Numbered from the stretch's first letter, positions 24,888-33,910 are shown. The stretch: DNA of 64,000 nucleotides from Streptomyces taklimakanensis (GCF_009709575.1 NZ_WIXO01000001.1:4094001-4158000); one strand, 5' to 3'. Notes: a model not told the origin generated them from the letters alone. Numbers and translations: made by a program.

Positions 24888-25708
24888 ACGGAGCGAGCCG
24901 TGAGGCACTGGCCGCAGCCCGTGAGCGACTGGACGCGCTGACGGACTCCACGTCCGTCGACGCGGCCAAACTCGCCGACGAACTGGCCGCGGTCACCGCG
25001 CTGCTCGACCGCGAGGTGTCGCTGCGCCGGGTCCTCACCGACCCGGCGCAGCCCGGCGAGGCCAAGGCCGAGCTGGTCGGACGCCTGCTCGGCGGTCAGG
25101 TGGGCGGGGAGACGGTCGACCTGGTCTCCGGCATGGTCCGCTCCCGCTGGTCGCGCTCGCGCGACCTGGTGGACGCGGTCGAGCAGCTCGCCGACGTGGC
25201 CGACCTGATCGCCGCCGAACGCGACGGCAGCCTCGACGACGTCGAGGACGAGCTGTTCCGGTTCTCCCGGACTCTCGCCTCCTCGGCCGAGCTGCGGGCC
25301 ACCCTCGCCGGCAAGGGGGCCGGCGAGGCCCTCAGGGACGCCAAGACCGAGCTGTTGCGCCGGCTGCTCGGCGGCAGGGCCCGCCCCGCCACCGAGCGAC
25401 TGATCGTCCGCCTGGTGCGCCAGCCGCGTGGTCGTAGTCTTGAAGGAGGGCTCGAAGCCCTCTCCAGGCTGGCCGCGGAGCGCCGGAACCGTTCGGTCGC
25501 GGTGGTCACCACCGCGGTACCTCTCAGCGACCACCAGAAGCAGCGCCTGGGCGCCGCCCTGGCCAAGCTGTACGGCCGTGAGATCCACCTCAACCTCGAC
25601 GTGGACCCGGCGGTCCTCGGCGGGGTCAGGGTGCGGATCGGTGACGAGATCATCGACGGCACCATCGCCGACCGCCTCGAAGAGGCGAACCGGCGGATGG
25701 CGGGCTGA
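24884..25708 (+). CDS. atpH: F1 ATP synthase subunit delta
   Basis: 274 residues, longer than the ~180 of E. coli because of an N-terminal extension common in actinobacteria. Family C-terminal motif VDPAVLGGVRVRIGDEIIDGT present. Links the stator to alpha. Confidence 0.96.
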   Translation: MNGASREALAAARERLDALTDSTSVDAAKLADELAAVTALLDREVSLRRVLTDPAQPGEAKAELVGRLLGGQVGGETVDLVSGMVRSRWSRSRDLVDAVEQLADVADLIAAERDGSLDDVEDELFRFSRTLASSAELRATLAGKGAGEALRDAKTELLRRLLGGRARPATERLIVRLVRQPRGRSLEGGLEALSRLAAERRNRSVAVVTTAVPLSDHQKQRLGAALAKLYGREIHLNLDVDPAVLGGVRVRIGDEIIDGTIADRLEEANRRMAG

Positions 25709-25826
25709 CACAGCGGCCTGCGGACACCGTGCCGTAGGCACACACCAACTCAAGAAGCAGTACTGGCGGCCCGAGTTGGGCCGTAGCAGACACATACGGG
25801 CCCAACAAGGAGAGCAGGGAACCCAG

Positions 25827-27398
25827 ATGGCGGAGCTCACGATCCGGCCGGATGAGATCCGGGACGCGCTGGAGAACTTCGTCCAGTCGTACAAGCCGGA
25901 CGCGGCCTCGCGCGAAGAGGTCGGGACGGTCAGCGTTGCCGGTGACGGCATCGCGAAGGTCGAGGGCCTTCCCTCGACCATGGCGAACGAGCTGCTGAAG
26001 TTCGAGGACGGCACCCTCGGCCTCGCCCTCAACCTCGAGGAGCGCGAGATCGGCGCGGTCGTCCTCGGAGAGTTCAGCGGCATCGAGGAGGGTCAGCCGG
26101 TGCGCCGCACCGGCGAGGTCCTCTCCGTCGCGGTCGGCGACGGGTACCTCGGCCGTGTCGTCGACCCGCTGGGCAACCCGGTCGACGGCCTCGGCGAGAT
26201 CGAGACCGAGGGCCGCCGCGCCCTCGAACTGCAGGCCCCCACGGTCATGCAGCGCAAGTCGGTGCACGAGCCGATGGAGACGGGCTACAAGGCCGTCGAC
26301 GCGATGACCCCGATCGGCCGCGGTCAGCGTCAGCTGATCATCGGTGACCGCCAGACCGGCAAGACGGCCCTGGCCATCGACACGATCATCAACCAGCGTG
26401 ACAACTGGCGTTCCGGCGACCCGAACAAGCAGGTCCGCTGCATCTACGTCGCCATCGGCCAGAAGGGCTCCACCATCGCCTCCGTGCGCGCGGCGCTGGA
26501 GGAGACCGGTGCGCTGGAGTACACCACCATCGTCGCCGCCCCGGCGTCCGACCCGGCGGGCTTCAAGTACCTGGCCCCCTACACCGGCTCGGCCATCGGT
26601 CAGCACTGGATGTACCAGGGCAAGCACGTCCTGATCATCTTCGACGACCTGTCCAAGCAGGCCGACGCCTACCGCGCCGTCTCCCTGCTGCTGCGCCGCC
26701 CGCCGGGCCGTGAGGCCTACCCGGGTGACGTCTTCTACCTGCACTCCCGGCTGCTGGAGCGGTGCGCCAAGCTGTCGGACGAGATGGGTGCCGGTTCGAT
26801 GACCGGTCTGCCGATCATCGAGACCAAGGCGAACGACGTCTCGGCGTTCATCCCGACCAACGTCATCTCCATCACCGACGGTCAGTGCTTCCTGGAGTCC
26901 GACCTGTTCAACGCGGGCCAGCGCCCGGCGCTGAACGTCGGTATCTCGGTCTCCCGCGTCGGTGGTTCGGCCCAGCACAAGGCCATGAAGCAGGTCTCCG
27001 GCCGGCTCCGCGTGGACCTCGCCCAGTTCCGTGAGCTGGAGGCGTTCGCCGCCTTCGGTTCCGACCTGGACGAGGCCTCCAAGGCGGCGCTGGAGCGGGG
27101 CAAGCGCATGGTCGAGCTGCTCAAGCAGCCGCAGTACGCGCCGTACCCGACCGAGAACCAGGTCGTCTCCATCTGGGCCGGCACCACCGGTCGCATGGAC
27201 GACGTGCCGGTGGAGGACATCCGCCGCTTCGAGCGCGAGCTGCTGGACCACCTGCACCGCGAGCGCAAGGACCTGATGACCGGCATCCGCGAGGGCGGCA
27301 AGATGTCCGACGACACCCTCGAGTCCCTCTCGGACGCCGTCGTCTCCTTCAAGAAGCAGTTCGAGACCTCGGACGGCAAGCTGCTGGGCGAGGGCTGA
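25827..27398 (+). CDS. atpA: F1 ATP synthase subunit alpha
   Basis: 523 residues. Non-catalytic nucleotide-binding subunit; Walker A GDRQTGKT at residues 173-180. Starts at the ATG after CAAGGAGAGCAGG; upstream in-frame extension lacks a ribosome site. Confidence 0.98.
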   Translation: MAELTIRPDEIRDALENFVQSYKPDAASREEVGTVSVAGDGIAKVEGLPSTMANELLKFEDGTLGLALNLEEREIGAVVLGEFSGIEEGQPVRRTGEVLSVAVGDGYLGRVVDPLGNPVDGLGEIETEGRRALELQAPTVMQRKSVHEPMETGYKAVDAMTPIGRGQRQLIIGDRQTGKTALAIDTIINQRDNWRSGDPNKQVRCIYVAIGQKGSTIASVRAALEETGALEYTTIVAAPASDPAGFKYLAPYTGSAIGQHWMYQGKHVLIIFDDLSKQADAYRAVSLLLRRPPGREAYPGDVFYLHSRLLERCAKLSDEMGAGSMTGLPIIETKANDVSAFIPTNVISITDGQCFLESDLFNAGQRPALNVGISVSRVGGSAQHKAMKQVSGRLRVDLAQFRELEAFAAFGSDLDEASKAALERGKRMVELLKQPQYAPYPTENQVVSIWAGTTGRMDDVPVEDIRRFERELLDHLHRERKDLMTGIREGGKMSDDTLESLSDAVVSFKKQFETSDGKLLGEG

Positions 27399-27400
27399 TC

Positions 27401-28318
27401 ATGGGCGCGCAGGTCAGGATCTACAAGCGGCGGATTCGTTCCGTCAGCGCGACCAAGAAGATCACCAAGGCGATGGAGATGATCTCCGCCTCGCGCATCG
27501 TCAAGGCACAGCGCCAGGTGGCCGCGTCGACTCCGTACGCCGACGAGCTGACCCGGGCCGTCACCGCCGTCGCCACCGGTTCCGACACCCGGCACCCGCT
27601 GACCACCGAGGCCGAGAAGCCGACCCGGGCCGCGGTCCTGCTCATCACGAGCGACCGCGGTCTGGCCGGCGGGTACTCGTCCAACGCCATCAAGGCCGCG
27701 GACCGGGTGACCGAGCGGCTGCGGGAGCAGGGCAAGGAGGTCGACACCTACATCGTCGGCCGCAAGGGCGTGTCCTACTACAGCTTCCGCGACCGGAAGA
27801 TCGCCCGGTCGTGGACGGGCTTCACCGACCGTCCGAGCTACGCCGACGCCAAGGCCGTCGCCGGACCGCTGATCGAGGCGGTCCAGACGGAGACCTCCGA
27901 GGGCGGCGTGGACGAGCTGCACATCGTCTTCACGGAGTTCGTGTCGATGATGACGCAGAACCCGGTCGGGAAGCTGCTGCTCCCCCTCAGCCTCGACGAG
28001 GTCGAGGAGGAGGCCGGGAAGAAGGAGCAGCGGGTCCGTCCGCTGTACGACTTCGAGCCGTCGGCCGAGGACGTCCTGGACGCCCTGCTGCCGCGGTACG
28101 TCGAGAGCCGGATCTACAACGCCCTCCTCCAGTCCGCCGCCTCGGAGCACGCCGCCCGTCGGCGCGCGATGAAGTCGGCGACGGACAACGCCGAGGAACT
28201 CATCAAGTCGCTCACGCGGCTTGCCAACCAGGCCCGTCAGGCCGACATCACCCAGGAAATCAGCGAGATCGTCGGTGGTGCCAGCGCGCTGGCCGACGCT
28301 TCTGCGGGGAGTGACTGA
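27401..28318 (+). CDS. atpG: F1 ATP synthase subunit gamma
   Basis: 305 residues. Central rotor shaft with N-terminal KRRIRSVSATKKITKAMEMIS and the C-terminal ITQEISEIVGGA helix characteristic of the family. Two bases after the atpA stop. Confidence 0.97.
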   Translation: MGAQVRIYKRRIRSVSATKKITKAMEMISASRIVKAQRQVAASTPYADELTRAVTAVATGSDTRHPLTTEAEKPTRAAVLLITSDRGLAGGYSSNAIKAADRVTERLREQGKEVDTYIVGRKGVSYYSFRDRKIARSWTGFTDRPSYADAKAVAGPLIEAVQTETSEGGVDELHIVFTEFVSMMTQNPVGKLLLPLSLDEVEEEAGKKEQRVRPLYDFEPSAEDVLDALLPRYVESRIYNALLQSAASEHAARRRAMKSATDNAEELIKSLTRLANQARQADITQEISEIVGGASALADASAGSD

Positions 28319-28323
28319 CAACT

Positions 28324-29778
28324 ATGACCACCACTGTTGAGCCGACCGCTCCCGCCGGCGTGGCCACCGGCCGCGTCGCGCGGGTCATCGGCCCGGTCGT
28401 CGACGTGGAATTCCCCGTCGACGCGATGCCGGAAATCTACAACGCGCTGACCGTCGAGGTCTCCGACCCGGCCGAGGAGGGTGCCAAGAAGACCCTCACG
28501 CTCGAGGTCGCCCAGCACCTGGGCGAGGGGGTGGTCCGTGCCATCTCCATGCAGCCCACCGACGGTCTGGTCCGCCAGGCCCCGGTGACCGACACCGGCC
28601 GCGGCATCTCCGTCCCGGTCGGCGACGTGACCAAGGGCAAGGTCTTCAACACCCTGGGCGAGGTCCTGAACGAGGACCCGTCCTCGGTCGCGGGCGCCGA
28701 GCGCTGGGACATCCACCGCAAGGCCCCGGCCTTCGACCAGCTCGAGTCCAAGACCGAGATGTTCGAGACCGGTCTGAAGGTCATCGACCTGCTGACCCCG
28801 TACGTCAAGGGCGGCAAGATCGGTCTGTTCGGCGGCGCGGGCGTCGGCAAGACCGTCCTCATCCAGGAAATGATCATGCGTGTGGCCAAGCTGCACGAGG
28901 GTGTTTCCGTGTTCGCCGGCGTCGGCGAGCGCACCCGTGAGGGCAACGACCTCATGGTGGAGATGGAGGAGGCCGGCGTCCTGGACAAGACCGCGCTGGT
29001 CTTCGGCCAGATGGACGAGCCCCCGGGCACCCGTCTGCGCGTGGCGCTGGCCGGTCTGACGATGGCGGAGTACTTCCGCGACGTCCAGAAGCAGGACGTG
29101 CTGTTCTTCATCGACAACATCTTCCGCTTCACCCAGGCCGGTTCCGAGGTCTCCACCCTGCTGGGCCGCATGCCCTCCGCGGTGGGCTACCAGCCGAACC
29201 TGGCGGACGAGATGGGTCTCCTGCAGGAGCGCATCACCTCCACCCGCGGTCACTCCATCACCTCGATGCAGGCGATCTACGTGCCCGCGGACGACCTGAC
29301 CGACCCGGCCCCGGCGACGACCTTCGCCCACCTGGACGCCACCACCGTTCTGTCGCGTCCGATCTCGGAGAAGGGCATCTACCCGGCGGTGGACCCGCTG
29401 GACTCCACCTCCCGGATCCTGGACCCGCGCTACATCTCGCAGGAGCACTACCAGTGCGCCACCCGCGTCAAGGGGATCCTGCAGAAGTACAAGGACCTCC
29501 AGGACATCATCGCCATCCTCGGCATCGACGAGCTCGGCGAGGAGGACAAGCTGGTCGTCCACCGCGCCCGTCGCATCGAGCGCTTCCTGTCGCAGAACAC
29601 CCACGCGGCGAAGCAGTTCACCGGCCTGGACGGATCGGACGTTCCGCTGGACGAGTCGATCGCCGCGTTCAACGCGATCGCGGACGGCGAGTACGACCAC
29701 TTCCCGGAGCAGGCGTTCTTCATGTGCGGTGGCCTGGACGACCTCAAGGCCAAGGCCAAGGAGCTGGGCGTCTCCTGA
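28324..29778 (+). CDS. atpD: F1 ATP synthase subunit beta
   Basis: 484 residues. Catalytic subunit; Walker A GGAGVGKT at 170-177, catalytic GERTREG Glu, DNIFRFTQAGSEVS. Confidence 0.98.
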   Translation: MTTTVEPTAPAGVATGRVARVIGPVVDVEFPVDAMPEIYNALTVEVSDPAEEGAKKTLTLEVAQHLGEGVVRAISMQPTDGLVRQAPVTDTGRGISVPVGDVTKGKVFNTLGEVLNEDPSSVAGAERWDIHRKAPAFDQLESKTEMFETGLKVIDLLTPYVKGGKIGLFGGAGVGKTVLIQEMIMRVAKLHEGVSVFAGVGERTREGNDLMVEMEEAGVLDKTALVFGQMDEPPGTRLRVALAGLTMAEYFRDVQKQDVLFFIDNIFRFTQAGSEVSTLLGRMPSAVGYQPNLADEMGLLQERITSTRGHSITSMQAIYVPADDLTDPAPATTFAHLDATTVLSRPISEKGIYPAVDPLDSTSRILDPRYISQEHYQCATRVKGILQKYKDLQDIIAILGIDELGEEDKLVVHRARRIERFLSQNTHAAKQFTGLDGSDVPLDESIAAFNAIADGEYDHFPEQAFFMCGGLDDLKAKAKELGVS

Positions 29779-29866
29779 CGTCCGGCCCGGCGGCGGGGGG
29801 CGGGTCGTCCGCCCCCCGTCACCGCACCCCGTTATCCTGTGAAAACCCCAGTTTCGAGGAGCCACT

Positions 29867-30250
29867 GTGGCTGAGCTGCACGTCGAGTTGGTCGCCGCGG
29901 ACCGCAAGGTCTGGTCGGGCAAGGCCAGCCTGGTCGTCGCGCGGACCTCGTCGGGTGATATCGGCGTCATGCCCGGCCACCAGCCGCTGCTCGGTGTGCT
30001 GGAGTCGGGCCCGGTGATGATCCGTACGACCGGCGAGAGCGGGAACGGCACCGTCGTCGCCGCGGTGCACGGCGGCTTCATCTCCTTCGCGGACAACAAG
30101 CTGTCGCTGCTCGCGGAGATCGCGGAGCTGTCCGAGGAGATCGATGTCCAGCGCGCCGAGCGCGCGCTGGAGCGGGCGAAGGCGGAAGCGGACGCCGCCG
30201 CCGAGCGGCGCGCCGAGATCCGACTTCGGGCCGTGGCGGGCGCACACTGA
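29867..30250 (+). CDS. atpC: F1 ATP synthase subunit epsilon
   Basis: 127 residues, GTG start with GAGGAG. N-terminal beta-sandwich (PGHQPLLGVLESGPV) and C-terminal helices rich in Ala/Glu/Arg. Last gene of the operon, followed by a strong terminator. Confidence 0.96.
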   Translation: MAELHVELVAADRKVWSGKASLVVARTSSGDIGVMPGHQPLLGVLESGPVMIRTTGESGNGTVVAAVHGGFISFADNKLSLLAEIAELSEEIDVQRAERALERAKAEADAAAERRAEIRLRAVAGAH

Positions 30251-30270
30251 GGCCCGCGCGCGTGTACGTA

Positions 30271-30324
30271 CCTCAGCCGCGGATCGCGCCGGAGCATCGC
30301 TCCGGGTGCGGTCCGCGGCTGAGG
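30271..30324 (+). terminator. Terminator of the atp operon
   Basis: Perfect 13-bp outer stem CCTCAGCCGCGGA/TCCGCGGCTGAGG (30271-30283, 30312-30324) with an inner hairpin CCGGAGC-atc-GCTCCGG (30289-30305). Confidence 0.85.
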
Positions 30325-30371
30325 TGATATCGGCTGCGGTACGGACGGACGAGGCGAGGAGGTCGGTGAAG

Positions 30372-30827
30372 ATGGTCCTCGCTCTCGTGCTGGTCGGAGC
30401 GGTGCTGGCACTGGTGCTGCTGGGACTGTTCGCGTTCGGGCTGCGGCGGCGCCTGATCCAGCGGTCGGGCGGCACCTTCGACTGCAGCCTGCGGTGGGAC
30501 GCGCCCGGGCCGGGCGGGAGCGCCGGCGCCGGCGGCAAGGGCTGGATCTACGGAGTCTCCCGTTACAGCGGGGACCGCGTCGAGTGGTTCCGGGTCTTCT
30601 CCTACGCGCCCAGGCCGCGCCGGCTGCTGGAGCGCGAGGCGATCGAGGTGCTGGAGCGACGGAGGCCCGAGGGTGACGAGGAGCTGGCTCTCCTGTCCGA
30701 CTCGGTGGTCCTGGCCTGCTCACACCGGGGGACGAGGGTGGAGCTGGCGATGAGCGAGGACGCGCTGACCGGTTTCCTGGCCTGGTTGGAGGCGGCACCC
30801 CCCGGGCAGCGGGTGAACGTGGCCTAG
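30372..30827 (+). CDS. DUF2550 membrane-anchored protein
   Basis: 151 residues from ATG 30372, 9 nt after AGGAGG. An N-terminal transmembrane helix (LALVLVGAVLALVLLGLFAFGL) is followed by a soluble PH-like domain (GWIYGVSRYSGDRVEWFRVFSY). Conserved after the atp operon in actinobacteria; no established function. Its stop is the last conserved base before the insertion island. Confidence 0.85.
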   Translation: MVLALVLVGAVLALVLLGLFAFGLRRRLIQRSGGTFDCSLRWDAPGPGGSAGAGGKGWIYGVSRYSGDRVEWFRVFSYAPRPRRLLEREAIEVLERRRPEGDEELALLSDSVVLACSHRGTRVELAMSEDALTGFLAWLEAAPPGQRVNVA

Positions 30828-30828
30828 A

Positions 30829-31043
30829 GCGTGTCTCTTTGATCGGTTGGCCAGTTGATCGGATGTGTCCGTCCGATGGGTGATCCCTGATGCGATGTGG
30901 GATCGGAGCGAGCCGCTGACGCCGTCCTGGCGGACCGCGCGTGTTCATCCCGCGCGATCCGGAATCACCTTCGACGACGCGGAATCCGCGCTGTCGTCCC
31001 CCAGCCGTCCGACCGGCTCGGCCACCGTCTGCGGCCAGGCCCC
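30829..31043 (+). pseudogene. Internally deleted IS5-type transposase, cut by a second element
   Basis: From about 30869 one frame gives the N-terminal start of an IS5-family transposase (VIPDAMWDRSEPL). From 30915 another frame gives AVLADRACSSRAIRNHLRRRGIRAVVPQPSD, which belongs near residue 150-190 of such proteins. The middle, with the first catalytic Asp, is missing. The frame ends at 31043, exactly where the inverted repeat at 31044 begins, so a second insertion appears to have broken it. The continuation was not found on the other side of the island. Confidence 0.7.
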
Positions 31044-31072
31044 GGGAGCTGTCCAGCCGATCATGTGACTGT
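31044..31072 (+). repeat. Left terminal inverted repeat
   Basis: Begins GGGAGCTGTCCAGCCG and ends in ATGTGACTGT. It starts 26 bp before the transposase ATG, the usual position of an IS left end, and abuts the truncated first transposase. Confidence 0.65.
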
Positions 31073-31097
31073 CACCTGGGCGGATCGTCGTCTTGTG

Positions 31098-32034
31098 TAT
31101 GGGGCGGGGTGATCTGTCGGATGCGGAGTGGGAACGGCTGCGGCCTTTCCTGCCGGTGAGCAACACGGTCGGTGCGGGCGGTGGCGTGATCACCGACAGG
31201 TGATCGACGGGATTCTGCGCCGATTTCGGACCGGGGCGCAGTGGCGAGGTCCGCCGGAACGGTTCGGGCCGTGGAAGACGGTCTACGAACGCCACCGGCT
31301 GTGGTCGGCCGACGGAACGTGGGAGCGTCTGCTCCAGCAGGTCCAGGCCGCGACCGACGCCGCAGGCGAGATCGACTGGGACGTCTCGGTCGACCCCACC
31401 ATCGTGCGGGCGCACCGGCATGCGGCGGGTGCCCGCACCGACCCACCGCCGGCGCCCGCTTCAAGGGAGGCCGAGGGGCCAGCACACCAGGACGAAACGC
31501 CGTGGCAGAGACCGCACGCCCGCCTGGTGGAGGTGGCGCGGGAGGGGAGGGCCTGGGTCGCTCGCGGGGCGGGTTCTCCAGCAAGCTCCACCTGAGCGCG
31601 GACGGTCGCTGCCGGCCGCTGTCCCTGATCGTCACCCCGGATCAGCGGGCTGACCGCACCCAGTTCAAGCCGGTGCCGGAGAAGATCCGCGTCCCGAAAC
31701 CCGGGCCGGGCAGGCCCCGCAAAAGGCCCGACGGCGTCGCCGCTGACAGGGCACACAGCAACGGGCCCTGTCCGTGAGTACCTGCGGCGTCGGGGTATCC
31801 GGCACACGATCCCGGAGAAGACCGACAGCCGGGCCGCCCGCCTGCGCGAAGGCTCACGCGGCGGACGGCCACCAGGCTTCGGCGAAGAGCGGTGCAAAAA
31901 ACGCAACACCGTCGAGCGAGCCGTCAACCGACTGAAACGACACCCGGGCGGTGGCCATTCGCTACGACAAGCACCGCTACGTCTACCTGGGCACCATCAC
32001 CGCAGCGGCTCTCGTCATCCGGCTCCGCACGTGA
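31098..32034 (+). pseudogene. IS5-family transposase with several frameshifts
   Basis: Reading across frames gives one coherent transposase: GRGDLSDAEWERLRPFLPVSN; RWRDHRQVIDGILRRFRTG through the first DDE Asp in SVDPTIVRAHRH; GGFSSKLHLSADGRCRPLS; REYLRRRGIRHTIPEKTD; RNTVERAVNRLK with the catalytic Glu; and a hydrophobic end ALVIRLRT at 32034. Frame changes occur near 31168, 31455, 31775 and 31945; two are single extra C residues. A functional copy would need one, not four, frame changes, so this one is dead. Confidence 0.85.
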
Positions 32035-32060
32035 TCACCTCAATCGCCCTGGAGGTCGGC

Positions 32061-32081
32061 ATGTACATTGTCTCGTCGTGA
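32061..32081 (+). CDS. Six-codon upstream ORF coupled to the kinase start
   Basis: GGAGG at 32051-32055 is placed for ATG 32061, which opens MYIVSS followed by TGA at 32079-32081. The kinase GTG (32078-32080) overlaps that stop as GTGA, and has no own ribosome site. Termination-reinitiation from the short ORF is the simplest way to translate the kinase. Could alternatively be chance with initiation from a leaderless transcript. Confidence 0.4.
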   Translation: MYIVSS

Positions 32082-33796
32082 TCGACAGTGTGGGCGGGCG
32101 AGTCGTCGCCGACAGGTACGTGCTCGCCGACCGACTGGGCAGTGGCGGCATGGGCACGGTGTGGCGTGCCTGGGACCATCTGTTGCAGCGGACGGTGGCC
32201 GTCAAGGAACTTCATGCCATTGGCGGCGGGTACGAGCAGCAGGCGGCGATGAGGCGTGTGCTGTCGGAAGCGCGGGCGATCGCCCGGGTGACGCACGCGC
32301 ATGTCATCGACATCTACGATCTGGTGGAGTTCGACGGCGGTCTTTGGATCGTCATGGAACTGGTGCCGGGTGGTTCGCTGAGTGAGCGAGTGCGAGTGAG
32401 CGGGCTCCTGTCACCGGTGGAGACCGCCCGCGTCGGCCTGGAGATCCTGTCCGCGTTGGAGGCGGTCCACGCGGCCGGTGCGCTGCACCGTGACGTGAAA
32501 CCGGCCAACGTGCTTCTGCGCGCGGACGGCAGCAGCGTGCTCACCGACTTCGGTATCGCCGCCCTGTCCGGTCACACAGGTCTCACGGGCACGGGGGGCG
32601 TGGTCGGCTCGGCCGAGTACATGGCCCCGGAACGCCTGCGCGATCAGCCCGCCGGACCGGCCAGCGATTTGTTCTCCCTCGGCGTCACCCTGTGTTTCCT
32701 CGCCTCCGGTCAGACCCCCTTCGCCCGCGGGGACCTCACGGCCACCTCGTTCGCCGTCGCCTTCGAACCGCCCTCCGTCCACGTCCAGGGCCCGCTGGGC
32801 GACGTCATCGAGCAGTTGCTGGACAAGGACCCGGCCAAGCGCCCGTCCGGCGCACAGCTCGCGGACGCGCTGCGATCGATCGTCGACGGAGCTCCCCGAG
32901 CGGTGCAGGCGACACTGCGGCAGCCGGTGCCGCCGACACGCGCGAACCGGCGCCGCACGGCGATCACGGGGGCGATCGCCGTGGTGGTGCTCCTCACCGG
33001 AGCGGGCGTGACCGCATACGTCGCTGGAGACGACCCCGGCTCTGGTTCGTCCCACCGGACCGGGCAGGCGTCCACCGGTGCCCACGCAGGCTTGCGTGTG
33101 GACTCGGTGGCGCCGGTTCCGGGTGTGCGGGGCAGGTTCTGGGTGTTCTCCGGCAGCGAGTACATGGTCGTCGAGACGGGTGCGGACCCGGCGTCGGCGC
33201 GGCGGGTGAGCGGGCCTGCTCCGATCGCGCAGTGGCGCAGGACGTTCGGCGGACTGGACCGCTTCACGAACAAGATCGACGCTGTCCTGCCGGTTCCCGG
33301 TGACGACCACCGCTTCTGGGTCTTCTCCGGCGACCAGTACCTGCTCGTCCACATCGCCGGCGACCGCTCCGGCAAGGGCCGCCTCCAAGAGCCACGCCCC
33401 CTCACCGACTGGAGCAACAGCATCGGCGAGGCCCCGGGCTTCTCGCATCGTGTGGACGCGGTGATGCCGGTTCCGGGTGTGCGGGGCAGGTTCTGGGTGT
33501 TCTCCGGCAGCGAGTACATGGTCGTCGAGACGGGTGCGGACCCGGCGTCGGCGCGGCGGGTGAGCGGGCCTGCTCCGATCGCGCAGTGGCGCAGGACGTT
33601 CGGCGGACTGGACCGCTTCACGAACAAGATCGACGCTGTCCTGCCGGTTCCCGGTGACGACCACCGCTTCTGGGTCTTCTCCGGCGACCAGTACCTGCTC
33701 GTCCACATCGCCGGCGACCGCTCCGGCAAGGGCCGCCTCCAAGAGCCACGCCCCCTCACCGACTGGCCGTCCTTGAAGCCGTTGCGGACGGATTGA
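32078..33796 (+). CDS. Membrane Ser/Thr protein kinase with extracellular hemopexin-like repeats
   Basis: 572 residues, GTG start. Kinase domain residues ~14-270: LGSGGMGTVW, Lys43 (VAVKEL), HRDVKPAN with catalytic Asp139, DFGIA, SAEYMAPE. All catalytic residues present, so active Hanks-type kinase expected. A transmembrane helix (TAITGAIAVVVLLTGAGVTAYVAG, ~294-315) leads to an outside region with four hemopexin-like half-repeats (PVPGxxxRFWVFSGxxY), arranged as two copies of a ~100-residue unit identical at DNA level. In other Streptomyces kinases the outer part is PASTA or beta-propeller. It lies inside the IR-bounded segment and has no cognate partner nearby. Ligand unknown. Confidence 0.9.
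   Translation: MIDSVGGRVVADRYVLADRLGSGGMGTVWRAWDHLLQRTVAVKELHAIGGGYEQQAAMRRVLSEARAIARVTHAHVIDIYDLVEFDGGLWIVMELVPGGSLSERVRVSGLLSPVETARVGLEILSALEAVHAAGALHRDVKPANVLLRADGSSVLTDFGIAALSGHTGLTGTGGVVGSAEYMAPERLRDQPAGPASDLFSLGVTLCFLASGQTPFARGDLTATSFAVAFEPPSVHVQGPLGDVIEQLLDKDPAKRPSGAQLADALRSIVDGAPRAVQATLRQPVPPTRANRRRTAITGAIAVVVLLTGAGVTAYVAGDDPGSGSSHRTGQASTGAHAGLRVDSVAPVPGVRGRFWVFSGSEYMVVETGADPASARRVSGPAPIAQWRRTFGGLDRFTNKIDAVLPVPGDDHRFWVFSGDQYLLVHIAGDRSGKGRLQEPRPLTDWSNSIGEAPGFSHRVDAVMPVPGVRGRFWVFSGSEYMVVETGADPASARRVSGPAPIAQWRRTFGGLDRFTNKIDAVLPVPGDDHRFWVFSGDQYLLVHIAGDRSGKGRLQEPRPLTDWPSLKPLRTD
33112..33412 (+). repeat. 301-bp exact repeat, copy 1
   Basis: Identical base by base to 33466-33766 (offset 354 bp = 118 codons). 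Encodes two hemopexin-like half-repeats of the kinase sensor region. The 53-bp spacer is not repeated. Confidence 0.95.
33466..33766 (+). repeat. 301-bp exact repeat, copy 2
   Basis: Second copy of 33112-33412, in frame. No synonymous change separates the copies, so duplication or gene conversion is very recent. Confidence 0.95.
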
Positions 33797-33881
33797 ACCA
33801 GCCAGGCCGGTCACGTGACCGGAACGCGACGGTCACAACATTGCCGACACGGGAGGAAGGCCGGTCTCCGTGAGTTACCCG

Positions 33882-33910
33882 GCAGTTACATGATCGGCCG
33901 GACAGCTCCT
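33882..33910 (-). repeat. Right terminal inverted repeat
   Basis: Reads CAGTTACATGATCGGCCGG and continues ACAGCTCC; it is the reverse complement of 31044-31072 with four mismatches. Lies 86 bp after the kinase stop. Confidence 0.65.

Larger units (their letters stand above)
31044..33910. mobile_element. IR-bounded segment: degenerate IS5-type transposase plus Ser/Thr kinase gene
   Basis: A 29-bp inverted repeat (31044-31072 and 33882-33910, 25 of 29 positions matching; 25 of 27 in the core) encloses the frameshifted transposase 31098-32034 and the whole kinase gene 32078-33796. The transposase end carries no second good IR copy at ~32035-32075, so the outer right end lies beyond the kinase. 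That suggests that the kinase is passenger DNA, or that it was inserted just inside the right end. No target-site duplication is obvious. Confidence 0.55.

Noticed and set aside
28237..30948. 903-codon frame opposite atpD-atpC
   Set aside because: Spans several real genes and a terminator; no domain.
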